From Microtetraspora sp. NBRC 16547 (GTDB taxonomy: Bacteria; Actinomycetota; Actinomycetes; Streptosporangiales; Streptosporangiaceae), in contig NZ_BSSE01000007.1 in the NCBI RefSeq assembly GCF_030268965.1, positions 124,001 through 188,000 on the forward strand: a DNA stretch of 64,000 nucleotides, given 5' to 3'. Of the stretch, positions 35,256-43,390 are shown piece by piece. A program made the position numbers and the translations under genes. Below the pieces are notes generated by a model that was given only the letters and a program-made list of their open reading frames with translations, did not search any database and was not told the origin of the DNA. The number at the start of each line of letters is the position of its first letter. Position 1 is the stretch's first letter.

Positions 35256-35651
35256 TCAGAGGCGGGATATCGTCCAGGGCCACCCAAGGCGCTCCACCTG
35301 GGAGGGTATGGAGCGGAGCGGCGTCCAGCCGGGCTTCTCGCACGGTTCGAGCTCGTGGTCGAGCCCCACCGCGGACAGGAGCCGCTCGACCCCCGGTGGG
35401 ACGTGAGTCAACACGAAGGTGCCGCCCTGCTCCCTGACGTGCTGCTTGATCGGGATCAGGGCGCGCACGCCCGCGCAGTCCATGAAGGACACATCGCCCA
35501 TGTCGACCTCGATCTTCGGGACGGACACCTGGTGGATGACGCGGTCGAGCGTGTCCCACAGGATGCCCGTGGTCGTCAGGTCGATCTCACCGTACGGATG
35601 GATGACAGCGTGGGGGCCTTCGGTTTCCACCGCGACGTCCAGCCACACCAT
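35256..35651 (-). CDS. STAS-domain anti-anti-sigma-like protein lacking the usual phospho-serine
   Basis: A 131-residue STAS-domain protein, normally an antagonist of serine-kinase anti-sigma factors. The STAS fold can be followed through HPYGEIDLTTTGILWDTLDRV, IEVDMGDVSFMDCAGVRALI and GTFVLTHVPPGVERLLSAVGLD. In SpoIIAA-type proteins the motif is D-S-S-G with the second Ser phosphorylated; here it is D58-C-A-G, so no phospho-acceptor is present. It might therefore be constitutively active or have another role. ATG 35651 follows an AGGAGG site by five bases. Confidence 0.85.
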   Translation of the reverse strand: MVWLDVAVETEGPHAVIHPYGEIDLTTTGILWDTLDRVIHQVSVPKIEVDMGDVSFMDCAGVRALIPIKQHVREQGGTFVLTHVPPGVERLLSAVGLDHELEPCEKPGWTPLRSIPSQVERLGWPWTISRL

Positions 35652-35839
35652 CACGACCTCCTGTGCGTCGGCTTTGATGAATGCGGGGGTATGCCTCCTT
35701 CGTAACAGGGAAGAGTGTGCGCCGCCTCCCCTTCATTCCCCTGAGCTGGTAAAAGCTCGGCCGCTCATCGGCGTAGCCGCACCGCTCATCCACGCTGCCG
35801 CGCTTGCTTGCCCGCCCCTCCCCGCTCCGCGTGCCCACG

Positions 35840-35912
35840 CCGCTCACCGACACCGCTCACCGACACCGCTCAGCCATGCACCTCATCCATGCCCCTCATC
35901 CATGCCACGCCG
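35840..35912. repeat. Adjacent 13-bp-period repeats
   Basis: CCGCTCACCGACA occurs at 35840-35852 and 35853-35865, with a partial third copy at 35866-35872. A second 13-mer, CCATGCMCCTCAT, follows at 35874-35886 and 35887-35899, with a degenerate copy to 35912. The block lies between the STAS and epoxide hydrolase genes, abutting the hydrolase stop codon. It has no coding or terminator character. Confidence 0.75.
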
Positions 35913-35913
35913 T

Positions 35914-37107
35914 TCAGGCGAGGAGCGTCCGGAAGAACTCCTTTATGTCGGCGGCGAGCAGGTCGGGAGCCTCCAACGCGGCGAAGTGGCCCCCGCGCTC
36001 GAACTCCGACCAGCGCACCACGTTGTGAACCTTGTCGGCGAAGCGGCGGATGGAGAAGTCGGTCGTGAACACCGCGACGGCGGTCGGCACGGTGGAGCGC
36101 TCCTTCGGCGCCCACATGCTCGGATCGTTGAACCGCTCGTAGTACGTGTGCGCGGCCGAGCCGGCCGTACGGGTGAACCAGTAGACGCTCACGTCGGTGA
36201 GGATCCGGTCGCGGTCGACGGCGTCCTCGGGCAGCTCGGCGGCCGGGTCGGTCCACTCGCGGAACTTCTCCACGATCCAGGCGAGCTGCCCGGCGGGGGA
36301 GTCGAGCAGGGCGTGGGCGATGGTCTGCGGCCGGGTGCCCTGGATCTGCATGTACGCGCCCGACCGATCCTGCCACTCCTTCATCGCCGCCAGCCGGTCA
36401 CGTTCTGCCCCGGTCAGCGCGGCCATGTCGGCGGGGTCGCCGGTCGGGAAGGTGACCAGGGCATTGGCGTGGACTCCGATCACCCGCTCCGGCGCGGCAC
36501 GGCCCATCAGAGGAGCGATGAAGGCCCCCACGTCGCCTCCCTGCACGCCGTACCGGTCGTATCCGAGCCGGGCCATCAACTCGGTGAGCGCCGCGGCGGT
36601 GCGTCCGTCGGTCCACCCGGTGTCGGGCAGCGGCCCGGAGAACCCGTAACCCGGGAGCGACGGGATCACCAGGTGGAAGGCGTCGGCGCGGTCGCCGCCG
36701 TGCCCCACCGGGTCGGTGAGCGGGCCGATCAGATCGAGGAACTCGACGACGGATCCGGGCCAGCCATGGAGCAGCATCAGCGGGGTGGCGTTCGGCTCGG
36801 CGGAGCGTACGTGCAGGAAGTGCACGTCCGTGCCGTCGATCGTGGTGATGAACTGCGGAAGGGCGTTGAGCGCCTTCTCCTGCGCTCGCCAGTCGTACTC
36901 GCCGCCCCAGTAGTCGGCGAGGCCGCGCAGGTAGGAGGTCGGAACGCCCCGCTCCCAGCCGGTCCCCGGCAGGTCGGGGGTCCACCGGGTCCGGGCCAGT
37001 CGCTCACGCAGATCGTCGAGATCGTCCTGCGGGATCTCGATGCGGTATGGGCGGATCTCGGTGTCGTCGGAGGCCGGTCGAGGGGCGGTCATGTCGCTGT
37101 TCGTCAT
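35914..37107 (-). CDS. Epoxide hydrolase (EHN/microsomal type)
   Basis: A 397-residue alpha/beta hydrolase with the N-terminal EHN domain of microsomal-type epoxide hydrolases: [22 protein letters not shown] near the start, then [16 protein letters not shown]. The oxyanion motif is [10 protein letters not shown], the nucleophile elbow QGGDVGAF carries the catalytic Asp, and the late [13 protein letters not shown] supplies His. It opens epoxides to diols. ATG 37107 is chosen. The divergent WYL regulator and the shared inverted repeat at 37126-37150 suggest local control. Confidence 0.92.
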   Translation of the reverse strand: MTNSDMTAPRPASDDTEIRPYRIEIPQDDLDDLRERLARTRWTPDLPGTGWERGVPTSYLRGLADYWGGEYDWRAQEKALNALPQFITTIDGTDVHFLHVRSAEPNATPLMLLHGWPGSVVEFLDLIGPLTDPVGHGGDRADAFHLVIPSLPGYGFSGPLPDTGWTDGRTAAALTELMARLGYDRYGVQGGDVGAFIAPLMGRAAPERVIGVHANALVTFPTGDPADMAALTGAERDRLAAMKEWQDRSGAYMQIQGTRPQTIAHALLDSPAGQLAWIVEKFREWTDPAAELPEDAVDRDRILTDVSVYWFTRTAGSAAHTYYERFNDPSMWAPKERSTVPTAVAVFTTDFSIRRFADKVHNVVRWSEFERGGHFAALEAPDLLAADIKEFFRTLLA

Positions 37108-37125
37108 GAGTTGATCGTATGAACC

Positions 37126-37150
37126 ATTGGTGTCAAGTTCTGGCACCAAT
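37126..37150. promoter_or_regulatory. Operator-like inverted repeat in the divergent epoxide hydrolase/WYL promoter
   Basis: Arms at 37126-37135 and 37141-37150 match over ten positions with one mismatch around a 5-bp centre (ATTGGTGTCA and TGGCACCAAT). The repeat lies between the two divergent start codons, 12-20 bp from each. It is the best candidate binding site for the WYL/DeoR-type regulator. Confidence 0.65.
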
Positions 37151-37161
37151 TGTGCGGCACG

Positions 37162-38226
37162 ATGGAGCACATGCTCGAGACGTCCGCCCGCCTGCTTCGC
37201 CTGCTATCCCTCCTCCAGTCACGCGGCGACTGGACCGGCGCCGAACTCGCCGAGCGGCTCAGTGTCGGCCTGCGGACCGTACGGCGTGACATCGACCGGC
37301 TGCGCGACCTCGGCTATCCGGTGGACGCCACGCCGGGTGTCGCGGGCGGGTACCGGCTCGCGGTGGGGGCGTCCCTGCCGCCGCTGCTGCTCGACGATGA
37401 GGAGGCGGTGGCGATGGCGATCGGGCTGCGCACGGCCGTGACCGGCGGCGTGGCCGGGTTGGAGGAGAGCGCGGTTAGCGCGCTGGCCAAGCTGGAACAC
37501 CTGCTTCCGCGCCGCCTCCGGCACCGGGTGACCGCCTTCCTGGCGACGACCGTGCCGCTGGTCGGACCGGGTTCGGCCACCGAGGCAGTGGACCCCGAGT
37601 TGCTGACCGCGGTCGCCGCGGCTTGCCGGGACCAGCGCCGGCTGCGACTGCGCTATCCGGGGCGCGACGGCGTCACCGTCCGGAATATCGAGCCGCACCG
37701 GCTGGTCCACACACCGCGCCGCTGGTACCTGCTGGCGTGGGACGTGGACCGCGCCGACTGGCGGACCTTCCGCCTCGACCGGATCGAGGGACCGCCGGGG
37801 CCGCCAGGCGCCCGATTCGTGCCGCGCACCCCTCCATCTGACGACGTGGTCGCATATGTGTCGCAGTCCATTTCGTCCGCGCCATACCGCTACCGGGCAC
37901 GCATCCTCTTCCACGCGCCGATCGACACCGTGGCCCAGCGCTGCTCGCCGGCGGCGGGACGGCTGGAGGCCCGTGACGCGGGCTCCTGTGTGTTCCACAC
38001 CGGGGCCGACTCGCTGGACGAGCTGGCGCTCCACGTCGCGGTCAAGGGCTTCGAGTTCCAGGTCCTCGACCCGCCCGAGCTCGTCCCGGTGCTCCGTACC
38101 CTGTCCGACCGACTCCGCGCCGCTGCCGATGCCGCTTCTGGTGCCGCCTCTGATGCCGCTTCTCGTGCCAATACTGATTCCACTGCTGATTCCACTGCCG
38201 AACCCGGGACCCGTAGGCAGGGTTGA
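37162..38226 (+). CDS. HTH-11/WYL-domain transcriptional regulator
   Basis: A 354-residue regulator. The N-terminal winged helix reads [49 protein letters not shown]. The WYL-type ligand domain follows, with [36 protein letters not shown] and the C-terminal WCX-like region. WYL proteins bind oligonucleotides or other ligands. ATG 37162 is preferred; TTG 37150 and ATG 37171 are alternatives. The C-terminus ends in a short Ala/Ser/Asp-rich repeat. It is divergent from the epoxide hydrolase and probably regulates it. Confidence 0.88.
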   Translation: MEHMLETSARLLRLLSLLQSRGDWTGAELAERLSVGLRTVRRDIDRLRDLGYPVDATPGVAGGYRLAVGASLPPLLLDDEEAVAMAIGLRTAVTGGVAGLEESAVSALAKLEHLLPRRLRHRVTAFLATTVPLVGPGSATEAVDPELLTAVAAACRDQRRLRLRYPGRDGVTVRNIEPHRLVHTPRRWYLLAWDVDRADWRTFRLDRIEGPPGPPGARFVPRTPPSDDVVAYVSQSISSAPYRYRARILFHAPIDTVAQRCSPAAGRLEARDAGSCVFHTGADSLDELALHVAVKGFEFQVLDPPELVPVLRTLSDRLRAAADAASGAASDAASRANTDSTADSTAEPGTRRQG

Positions 38227-38483
38227 CCGGTTCCCGCGCCGAAACGGACACCACCGAAGACGCTCGCGATACCCTTGGCGGCCTCCCCGGCCGTACGCCG
38301 TGCCCGGCACCGAGACGGCCGCGGGAAGCTCGGCGAGCCGTCCTGCCACGGTGCTCCGTTACTGTCGTTGGTGTCGGTCGGTGATGGGGGCGGCCATGCC
38401 TGCCCGCGCGGCGGCCGCGCCCCGTGGCCGATTCGCCCGGCCGGTGCTCGGTCGAGCCCCTGATTCGGAAGGGTGAGAGGTCA

Positions 38484-38846
38484 ATGCGCGGTCTCGGCGA
38501 ACTCGAAGCCAAGGTCATGGACGTGCTGTGGTCGGCGAGCGAACCGCTGCGGGTCCGCGAGGTGCTCGAACGGCTGCACACTCCCCGCCCGCTGGCCTAC
38601 ACCACCGTCATGACGGTGCTGGACAACCTGCACGGAAAGGGATGGGTCCGGAGGGAGCGCGCCGGCCGGGCCTACGAGTACACCGCCAGCGAGACCCGCG
38701 AGGAGGCGGGCGCGAAGCTGCTACGCGACGTGCTCCACTCCAGCGGAGACGCCGAACAGGTGCTGCTGCACTTTGCCCGGTCCGCGACCCCGGAGGAGTC
38801 GGACATTCTCCGCCGCGCGCTGGACCGGCGGGGAGGCCGTGGGTGA
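38484..38846 (+). CDS. BlaI/MecI-family repressor
   Basis: A 120-residue winged-helix repressor. LGELEAKVMDVLWSASEPLRVREVLERL, then YTTVMTVLDNLHGKGWVRRERAGRAYEYTAS, is the family's DNA-binding domain; the C-terminal helices dimerise and carry the protease-cleavage region. ATG 38484 has a GAGAGG site. The stop overlaps the GTG of the downstream M56 protease (GTGA), giving the classic BlaI-BlaR pair. Targets are unknown; the dyad upstream of the DsbA gene at 42530-42580 contains TACTAC half-sites worth testing. Confidence 0.92.
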   Translation: MRGLGELEAKVMDVLWSASEPLRVREVLERLHTPRPLAYTTVMTVLDNLHGKGWVRRERAGRAYEYTASETREEAGAKLLRDVLHSSGDAEQVLLHFARSATPEESDILRRALDRRGGRG

Positions 38847-39787
38847 CGCTCGCTCTCGGGCTGCTCATGGCCGCCGTCGTCATCGGTGTTGCGGGTCCGG
38901 CCTACCTGTGCATCGCCGTGAAGCCGAGCGTACGGCCGGGGCTCGCCCTGGTCGGCTGGGTCACCTCGATGGCGCTGATGGTCGTCGCGGCCCTGGTGGC
39001 GGCGGTGCTGCTCGTGGCACCACACGCGTACGTCCTCGACGGGCTGATCGGGATGAGGCACAGCTGCGTCAACGTCATCCGCGCCAGCGGGGAGGTGGCG
39101 TGGGGACACGTCGCACGGTCGGCCGGGGCCGCGGCCGTGTTCGGTGCGGCCGGATGGGTCGCCGTGGTGGCCGCGCGCCTGTCGTGGCACCGCAGGCGGT
39201 GGCGGCGGGAACACCTCGCGCTGCTGCGCGCGGTCTGCCGGTGCGAGCGCTCGATCCTCTGGATGGATGAGGACACGCCCGTCGCATACAGCGTCGGCGG
39301 TCGGCGCGGCGCCATCGTGGCGACCCGCGGCGTTGCCCGGCTGCGCCCCCGCGAACGCGACGCGATCCTGGCGCACGAGCACGCGCACATGCGCGGCCGG
39401 CACCATCTCCTTTTACTGGTCGCGGACGTCATGGCGAAGGCGCTGCCATTCGTGCCGCTGTGCCGCCGCGCGCCGGGTGCCATCAGGGTCCTTGTCGAAC
39501 TGGCCGCTGACGCGGCTGCCGCGCGCCTGCACGGTCCGGGACCGGTCCGTGCCGGGCTGCTCGCCGTGGTCGGCCACGGCACCCCCAGCACCGCGCTCGC
39601 CATGTCGAGGGATGCGGTCGAGGCCCGGCTCCGCTGGCTCGCCGACGAGCGGGTGGCGCTGGGATGGCTGCCAGCACGGGTCGGTTATGCCCTCGCGGCT
39701 GTGCTCGCCCTGACGCCCGCGCTCGTCTCGATCGCAATTGTCACGCTCGTGGTGCTGGTCTACTGCCTCGGTGTCCGCCCGGCCTGA
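38843..39787 (+). CDS. M56/BlaR1-like membrane zinc metalloprotease
   Basis: A 314-residue membrane protease. Several helices occur at residues 1-60 and 90-115, with the zinc motif HEHAH in RDAILAHEHAHMRGRHH and a further candidate ligand in ELAADAAAARLHGPG. It lacks the C-terminal penicillin-binding sensor of BlaR1, as is usual for the short actinobacterial partners. It probably cleaves the cotranslated BlaI repressor on receiving an envelope signal. The GTG start overlaps the repressor stop codon. Confidence 0.88.
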   Translation: MTLALGLLMAAVVIGVAGPAYLCIAVKPSVRPGLALVGWVTSMALMVVAALVAAVLLVAPHAYVLDGLIGMRHSCVNVIRASGEVAWGHVARSAGAAAVFGAAGWVAVVAARLSWHRRRWRREHLALLRAVCRCERSILWMDEDTPVAYSVGGRRGAIVATRGVARLRPRERDAILAHEHAHMRGRHHLLLLVADVMAKALPFVPLCRRAPGAIRVLVELAADAAAARLHGPGPVRAGLLAVVGHGTPSTALAMSRDAVEARLRWLADERVALGWLPARVGYALAAVLALTPALVSIAIVTLVVLVYCLGVRPA

Positions 39788-39913
39788 CGTTCGGTACCGC
39801 ACAACAGCCGACGGCATACGTACTGCTCGTCTCCCGCAAGGCATGTGCCCAGGCCTGTACCACCGCACCGGACGAGCCTTGTCGGAGTTCGGCGTCGTGG
39901 CCGTTTGTCGCCA

Positions 39914-40196
39914 CTGGTCTGCTGGCCATAGTTGATCGCCGCTGGTCACCCTTGGTCGGCATTGGTCAGCGGCCATCGGTGGTGCTCAGCGGTGGTCATT
40001 GGCTGCCAGCGTCGGCGGTGGTCGTTGGCGCTGGTCATTGGCGCTGGTCATTGGTGGTTGTCGTTGGTGGTGGTGGTTGTCGTTGGCGGCGTCGACGGTG
40101 GCCGTCGGTGGTGGTTGCCGGCGTCGGCGTCGGCGTCGGTGGTGGTCGACGGTGGTGGTGGTGGTGGTCGCTTGCCGGCGTCGGTGGTGGTTGGTG
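39914..40196. repeat. G/T-rich low-complexity tract between convergent genes
   Basis: About 280 bp of strongly strand-asymmetric sequence built from degenerate CTGGTC/TTGGTC, TCGGCG and GGTGGT units, with (GGT)n runs near 40140-40165. It fills most of the 410-bp gap between the M56 protease and the DUF222-HNH gene. All frames crossing it give monotonous Val/Gly/Trp or Thr/His tracts, so I treat it as non-coding. Confidence 0.8.
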
Positions 40197-40197
40197 A

Positions 40198-42174
40198 TCA
40201 GCGTCTGCTCACCCAGGGCCGGGCACGCAATTTGGGATAGCGATGGAACCGCATGGACACGGTGCCGTCGCCCTGATCGATGATCTCGACCTTGTCCGGA
40301 TGACGGGATTTCCACTTGTTGTCCGGCGCACACAACGGAGCCAGGTTGTCCAGATCGGTGCGACCGGTGGGATACCAGGGCTCGATGTGGTCGATCTCCG
40401 TCAGATAGGCGGGAACGTCACACCCCTCACGGCAGCAGGTGCCGTACTTGGCGATGATCGCCTCCCGCTGGTCGGCCGAAGCCAGACGGCGGGAACGACC
40501 GAAGTCGGTGACGATCCCCCGCGCGTCACGCAACACCCGGCGCAACTCGGCGCTGTAGGCCATCCGGCGGGCGTCAGCAGCCGGGATCGAGGTGCCGTCC
40601 TCCAGATGGGCGGGCTGATCGGACTCACCGGTCAGAGTCTGCTCGGTAACCGACACATGCATGACCGTGCGGCGTCCGCCCTCCGAGAGGCGGATGGCCA
40701 GGGCGTCGGCCATCCGCCGGGCGTGGCTACGGGTGTCGGCGCTGCCGGTCTTGACGGCCAACGGCTCCAGCCACGTTTTGAGCTGCATCTTCAGCTCAGG
40801 ATCCAGCAGGCCGCTGACGCGGCCCATCCCGTCGAAGGTGTCGGCGATCGTCAGGTGCTGGCGCTCGGTCTTGGCCGCGGCCCGGGCCAGACGCCCCTCA
40901 GGATCGATGGTCTCGAAAATCGCCTGCCCCGCACGGGCGACATCCTCGACCGTACTGGCGGAAGCGTCGGCCAGGTCGACCAGGATCGGCTCGGCCAAAG
41001 CGGTCTCGGTGTCATCCAGATGCCGCACCGCGGAGGAGATCGTGGCGGCGTAACCGAAAGACAGGCTGCCCTCGGCGAGCCGGGCAGCGGTCTGGGGCAG
41101 GCGGGACAGTTGCCGGGCCAGAGTGATGCGCTCCCCGGCCCGGGCGGCGCGCGAGCCGGTGGCGGCGGCCAGCCACGCGCCGACCGAACGCCGCCCGAAC
41201 AGGTGGTGGCCCTTCCCGGCCTCAGCCACCACCAGCCTGGCGGCGAGCGCGGCCTCGGCCAGATCAATCGCCCGCGCCAACGCCACGATCTCCGCCATCG
41301 CCGCTTCGGTGTCGCACGGCACCTGATCCCCGGCGGCGGCGATCTGTCCGGCGCGGCGCAGCAGCTCCGTCACCGCTGCTGCGGCCAGGCCGGGATCGGG
41401 CCAGTCCCCACACCCGGGCCCGCTACCGGCGCGCCCCTCCCGGCCTGGTTCTTTCCGGCCTGGTTCTTTCCGCGCTTCCCCCGGCTCCTCCCCCGGCCCC
41501 TGCCCCGGCCCCGGCGCCTGCCGCGGCCCCTGCCGCGGACGACGCCGCCCGGGCGATTCCCGCCCAGCCTCACCCGACATCCCCCCGGCGGGGCCGGCCG
41601 GACGGCCTTGCCAGATCCCGTCCCAGGCGGATGCGTCCTCGCGCTCGGTCCTCACCGTCCGCGACCACCGGCCCTGCTGTCCCGTGGTCACATCTCCCGC
41701 GAAGCCTGCCCCCTCCGCAGCATCCGGCGATCGCGTTGTCTGGCGTGGCTCGCCGTCACGCTGCCCGGCCTCGGGCTGCATCATCTGGGCCGGCGCTTTG
41801 CCGAACTGTCCGGCCTCGGGGTCCACCATCTGGACTGGTGCGTGGTCGAACTGCCCGATGACGGGCTGGACCATACCGGGCACATGGACTCGAGCACGAT
41901 CGAGAAGCACAGCCCCGTAAGCATCACCGGCGAAGCGTCGCGACCTCATCGACGGCTCGTACCGCAACGACTCGTACCGCAACGGCTCGCATCGCAACGG
42001 CTCATAGCGCCGGGGCGCACGCCGCCCCGGACGAGCCGAACCGGCCAGACCGACCGAACCAGCCAGACCGACCGAACCGGCCGAAGGAGAAGGCGGCCAG
42101 GAGGGCGAGGAAGGTGAGGAAGGCGAGGCCTGCGGGACTGGGCGGCGCAGCAATATCGCACCCGAAAGCATCAT
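40198..42174 (-). CDS. DUF222/13E12-repeat HNH endonuclease with disordered repetitive N-terminus
   Basis: A 658-residue protein. Residues 1-270 are low complexity, with internal pentapeptide units of the YEPLR type, SVGLAG units and Pro/Gly/Glu repeats. The DUF222 domain (about 270-560) is recognisable from ALARAIDLAEAALAARLVVAE and LPQTAARLAEGSLSFGYA. The HNH domain is C-terminal: CCREGCDVPAYLTEIDHIEPW, then TDLDNLAPLC. Such proteins are multicopy, often linked to 13E12-type elements, and presumed nucleases. ATG 42174 has a GGAGGGAGG site. Confidence 0.88.
   Translation of the reverse strand: MMLSGAILLRRPVPQASPSSPSSPSWPPSPSAGSVGLAGSVGLAGSARPGRRAPRRYEPLRCEPLRYESLRYEPSMRSRRFAGDAYGAVLLDRARVHVPGMVQPVIGQFDHAPVQMVDPEAGQFGKAPAQMMQPEAGQRDGEPRQTTRSPDAAEGAGFAGDVTTGQQGRWSRTVRTEREDASAWDGIWQGRPAGPAGGMSGEAGRESPGRRRPRQGPRQAPGPGQGPGEEPGEARKEPGRKEPGREGRAGSGPGCGDWPDPGLAAAAVTELLRRAGQIAAAGDQVPCDTEAAMAEIVALARAIDLAEAALAARLVVAEAGKGHHLFGRRSVGAWLAAATGSRAARAGERITLARQLSRLPQTAARLAEGSLSFGYAATISSAVRHLDDTETALAEPILVDLADASASTVEDVARAGQAIFETIDPEGRLARAAAKTERQHLTIADTFDGMGRVSGLLDPELKMQLKTWLEPLAVKTGSADTRSHARRMADALAIRLSEGGRRTVMHVSVTEQTLTGESDQPAHLEDGTSIPAADARRMAYSAELRRVLRDARGIVTDFGRSRRLASADQREAIIAKYGTCCREGCDVPAYLTEIDHIEPWYPTGRTDLDNLAPLCAPDNKWKSRHPDKVEIIDQGDGTVSMRFHRYPKLRARPWVSRR
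41953..42012. repeat. 15-bp tandem repeat coding YEPLR-type pentapeptides
   Basis: Four units at 41953-41967, 41968-41982, 41983-41997 and 41998-42012 (plus-strand CGGCTCGTACCGCAA and variants) encode consecutive pentapeptides in the N-terminus of the HNH protein. The unit length is a multiple of three, so copy-number change keeps the frame. Confidence 0.8.
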
Positions 42175-42592
42175 CCCGGAACGCCTCCCTCCGGCCTCCA
42201 GCCGATCAGCACACCGTAAAGATATCGCTCACACGTTCTATAGGCAACTCTGAGTAGTCACCTATTTACCGTTCGTCCGCAATGTAATAAAAGTTCCATT
42301 CGGGCAGGCGGTTCTTGTGAGGTGTTACGGTCGCGGCGCTATCGCGGCCGCCGTTCGGTCGTCGCTGTTAGTGGACAAACACCTCGACTGGCTGATGGTC
42401 GCCGCGCTTCGTCGGGCATTGGTTCGGTTCGGCGCCCGACCGGTCTCAACGACCTCGGGGACGTTGCTCGGCCTCGTGTGGCCCGGTGAGGTGAGTGTGG
42501 GGCGAGTGCGTCTCCGTAGGGCGGATCCGGTCCCGGCAGCACTTACTACTATGGTGGATAGTAGTAAGTGCTGCCGGGACCGCGGAGGCTCC
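42175..42592. other. 418-bp divergent intergenic region
   Basis: Lies between the DUF222-HNH gene and the DsbA-like gene. It has an AT-richer stretch (42210-42300) that probably holds both promoters, but I cannot assign hexamers confidently. Its main structure is the perfect hairpin at 42530-42580 (see that entry). The open frame that extends the DsbA gene back to 42317 crosses this region and is not supported. Confidence 0.6.
42530..42580. promoter_or_regulatory. Perfect inverted repeat (22-bp arms, 7-base loop) before the DsbA gene
   Basis: Arms at 42530-42551 and 42559-42580 are exactly complementary, with loop TGGTGGA. The right arm ends two bases before the GCGGAGG ribosome site. The inner part of each arm contains TACTACTA/TAGTAGTA dyads. 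It could be an operator, or an mRNA stem regulating translation or termination. There is no T-run, so it is not a standard terminator. Confidence 0.85.
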
Positions 42593-43390
42593 ATGGGGAC
42601 GAACAACCAGAAAAACACCGTCAAGCGTGATGCGGTGCTGGTCGTGGTCCTACTTGTGGTCGCCGTGGGGCTGCTGGGGTCCCTGGTCACCCGCCCGTCC
42701 AATGATGCCACTGCGGCGGGTAGGGGCGGACCCGGGACGAGTGCGGCATCTCCAGGCGGGTCGGACGGGACCGCGGGGAGCGGGACCGATGCCGACGGGG
42801 CTTCGCCGTCCGGAACGTCCGCCGACGAGACGGGGCCGCTCAGCTCGGTCGCCCGTCGCGTGTCGGGGGATCCGCTTGCCGTGGGCCGTCCCGACGCTCC
42901 GGTCACGATGGTCGTCTACTCCGATTTCCGGTGCCCGTTCTGCGCGAAGTTCGGCCGGGACATCGAGCCTGAGCTCGTGAAGCGCTATGCCGGCAAGGGG
43001 ACGCTGCGCATCGAATGGCGCGACTACCCGATCTTCGGCGAGCCGTCGATCAACGTCGCCAGGGCCGCGCGAGCGGCGGGAGCACAGGGCAAGTTCAGGG
43101 AGTTCAGTGCTGCGCTGTACGCCGCGGCACCGGCCACCGGCCATCCGGACTACACATCCAAGGCGCTGCGGAAGTTCGCCGAGCAGGCCGGAGTGCCGGA
43201 CCTCGACCGCTTCGTCAAGGACATGGGGAGCAAGGCGTTCGACGAGGCCATCGAGAAGGACATGATCGAGGGGCAGTCCATCGGCGTGCCGAGTACCCCG
43301 GCCTTCCTCATCAACGGACAGCCCCTGCTCGGCGCGCAGCCGCTGGAGGAGTTCACCGCCATGATCGACCAGGCGGCCGGGCACGGATGA
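42593..43390 (+). CDS. Membrane-anchored DsbA-like thiol oxidoreductase
   Basis: A 265-residue secreted or anchored thioredoxin-fold protein. A TM helix (about 13-36) is followed by a Gly/Ser/Thr-rich linker (40-85). The DsbA_4/thioredoxin_4 domain contains the redox site FRCPFCAKF and the cis-proline loop GVPSTPAFLING. It should form or reshuffle disulfides outside the membrane, with the adjacent CcdA supplying electrons. ATG 42593 has GGAGG five bases upstream. It overlaps the CcdA gene (ATGA). Confidence 0.92.
   Translation: MGTNNQKNTVKRDAVLVVVLLVVAVGLLGSLVTRPSNDATAAGRGGPGTSAASPGGSDGTAGSGTDADGASPSGTSADETGPLSSVARRVSGDPLAVGRPDAPVTMVVYSDFRCPFCAKFGRDIEPELVKRYAGKGTLRIEWRDYPIFGEPSINVARAARAAGAQGKFREFSAALYAAAPATGHPDYTSKALRKFAEQAGVPDLDRFVKDMGSKAFDEAIEKDMIEGQSIGVPSTPAFLINGQPLLGAQPLEEFTAMIDQAAGHG

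Noticed and set aside
35840-35912. CRISPR array
   Set aside because: Units are 13 bp with no spacers and no cas genes are nearby.
39664-40197. Open frames through the G/T-rich tract
   Set aside because: They encode only low-complexity Val/Gly/Trp or Thr/His runs and overlap the M56 gene or non-coding repeats.
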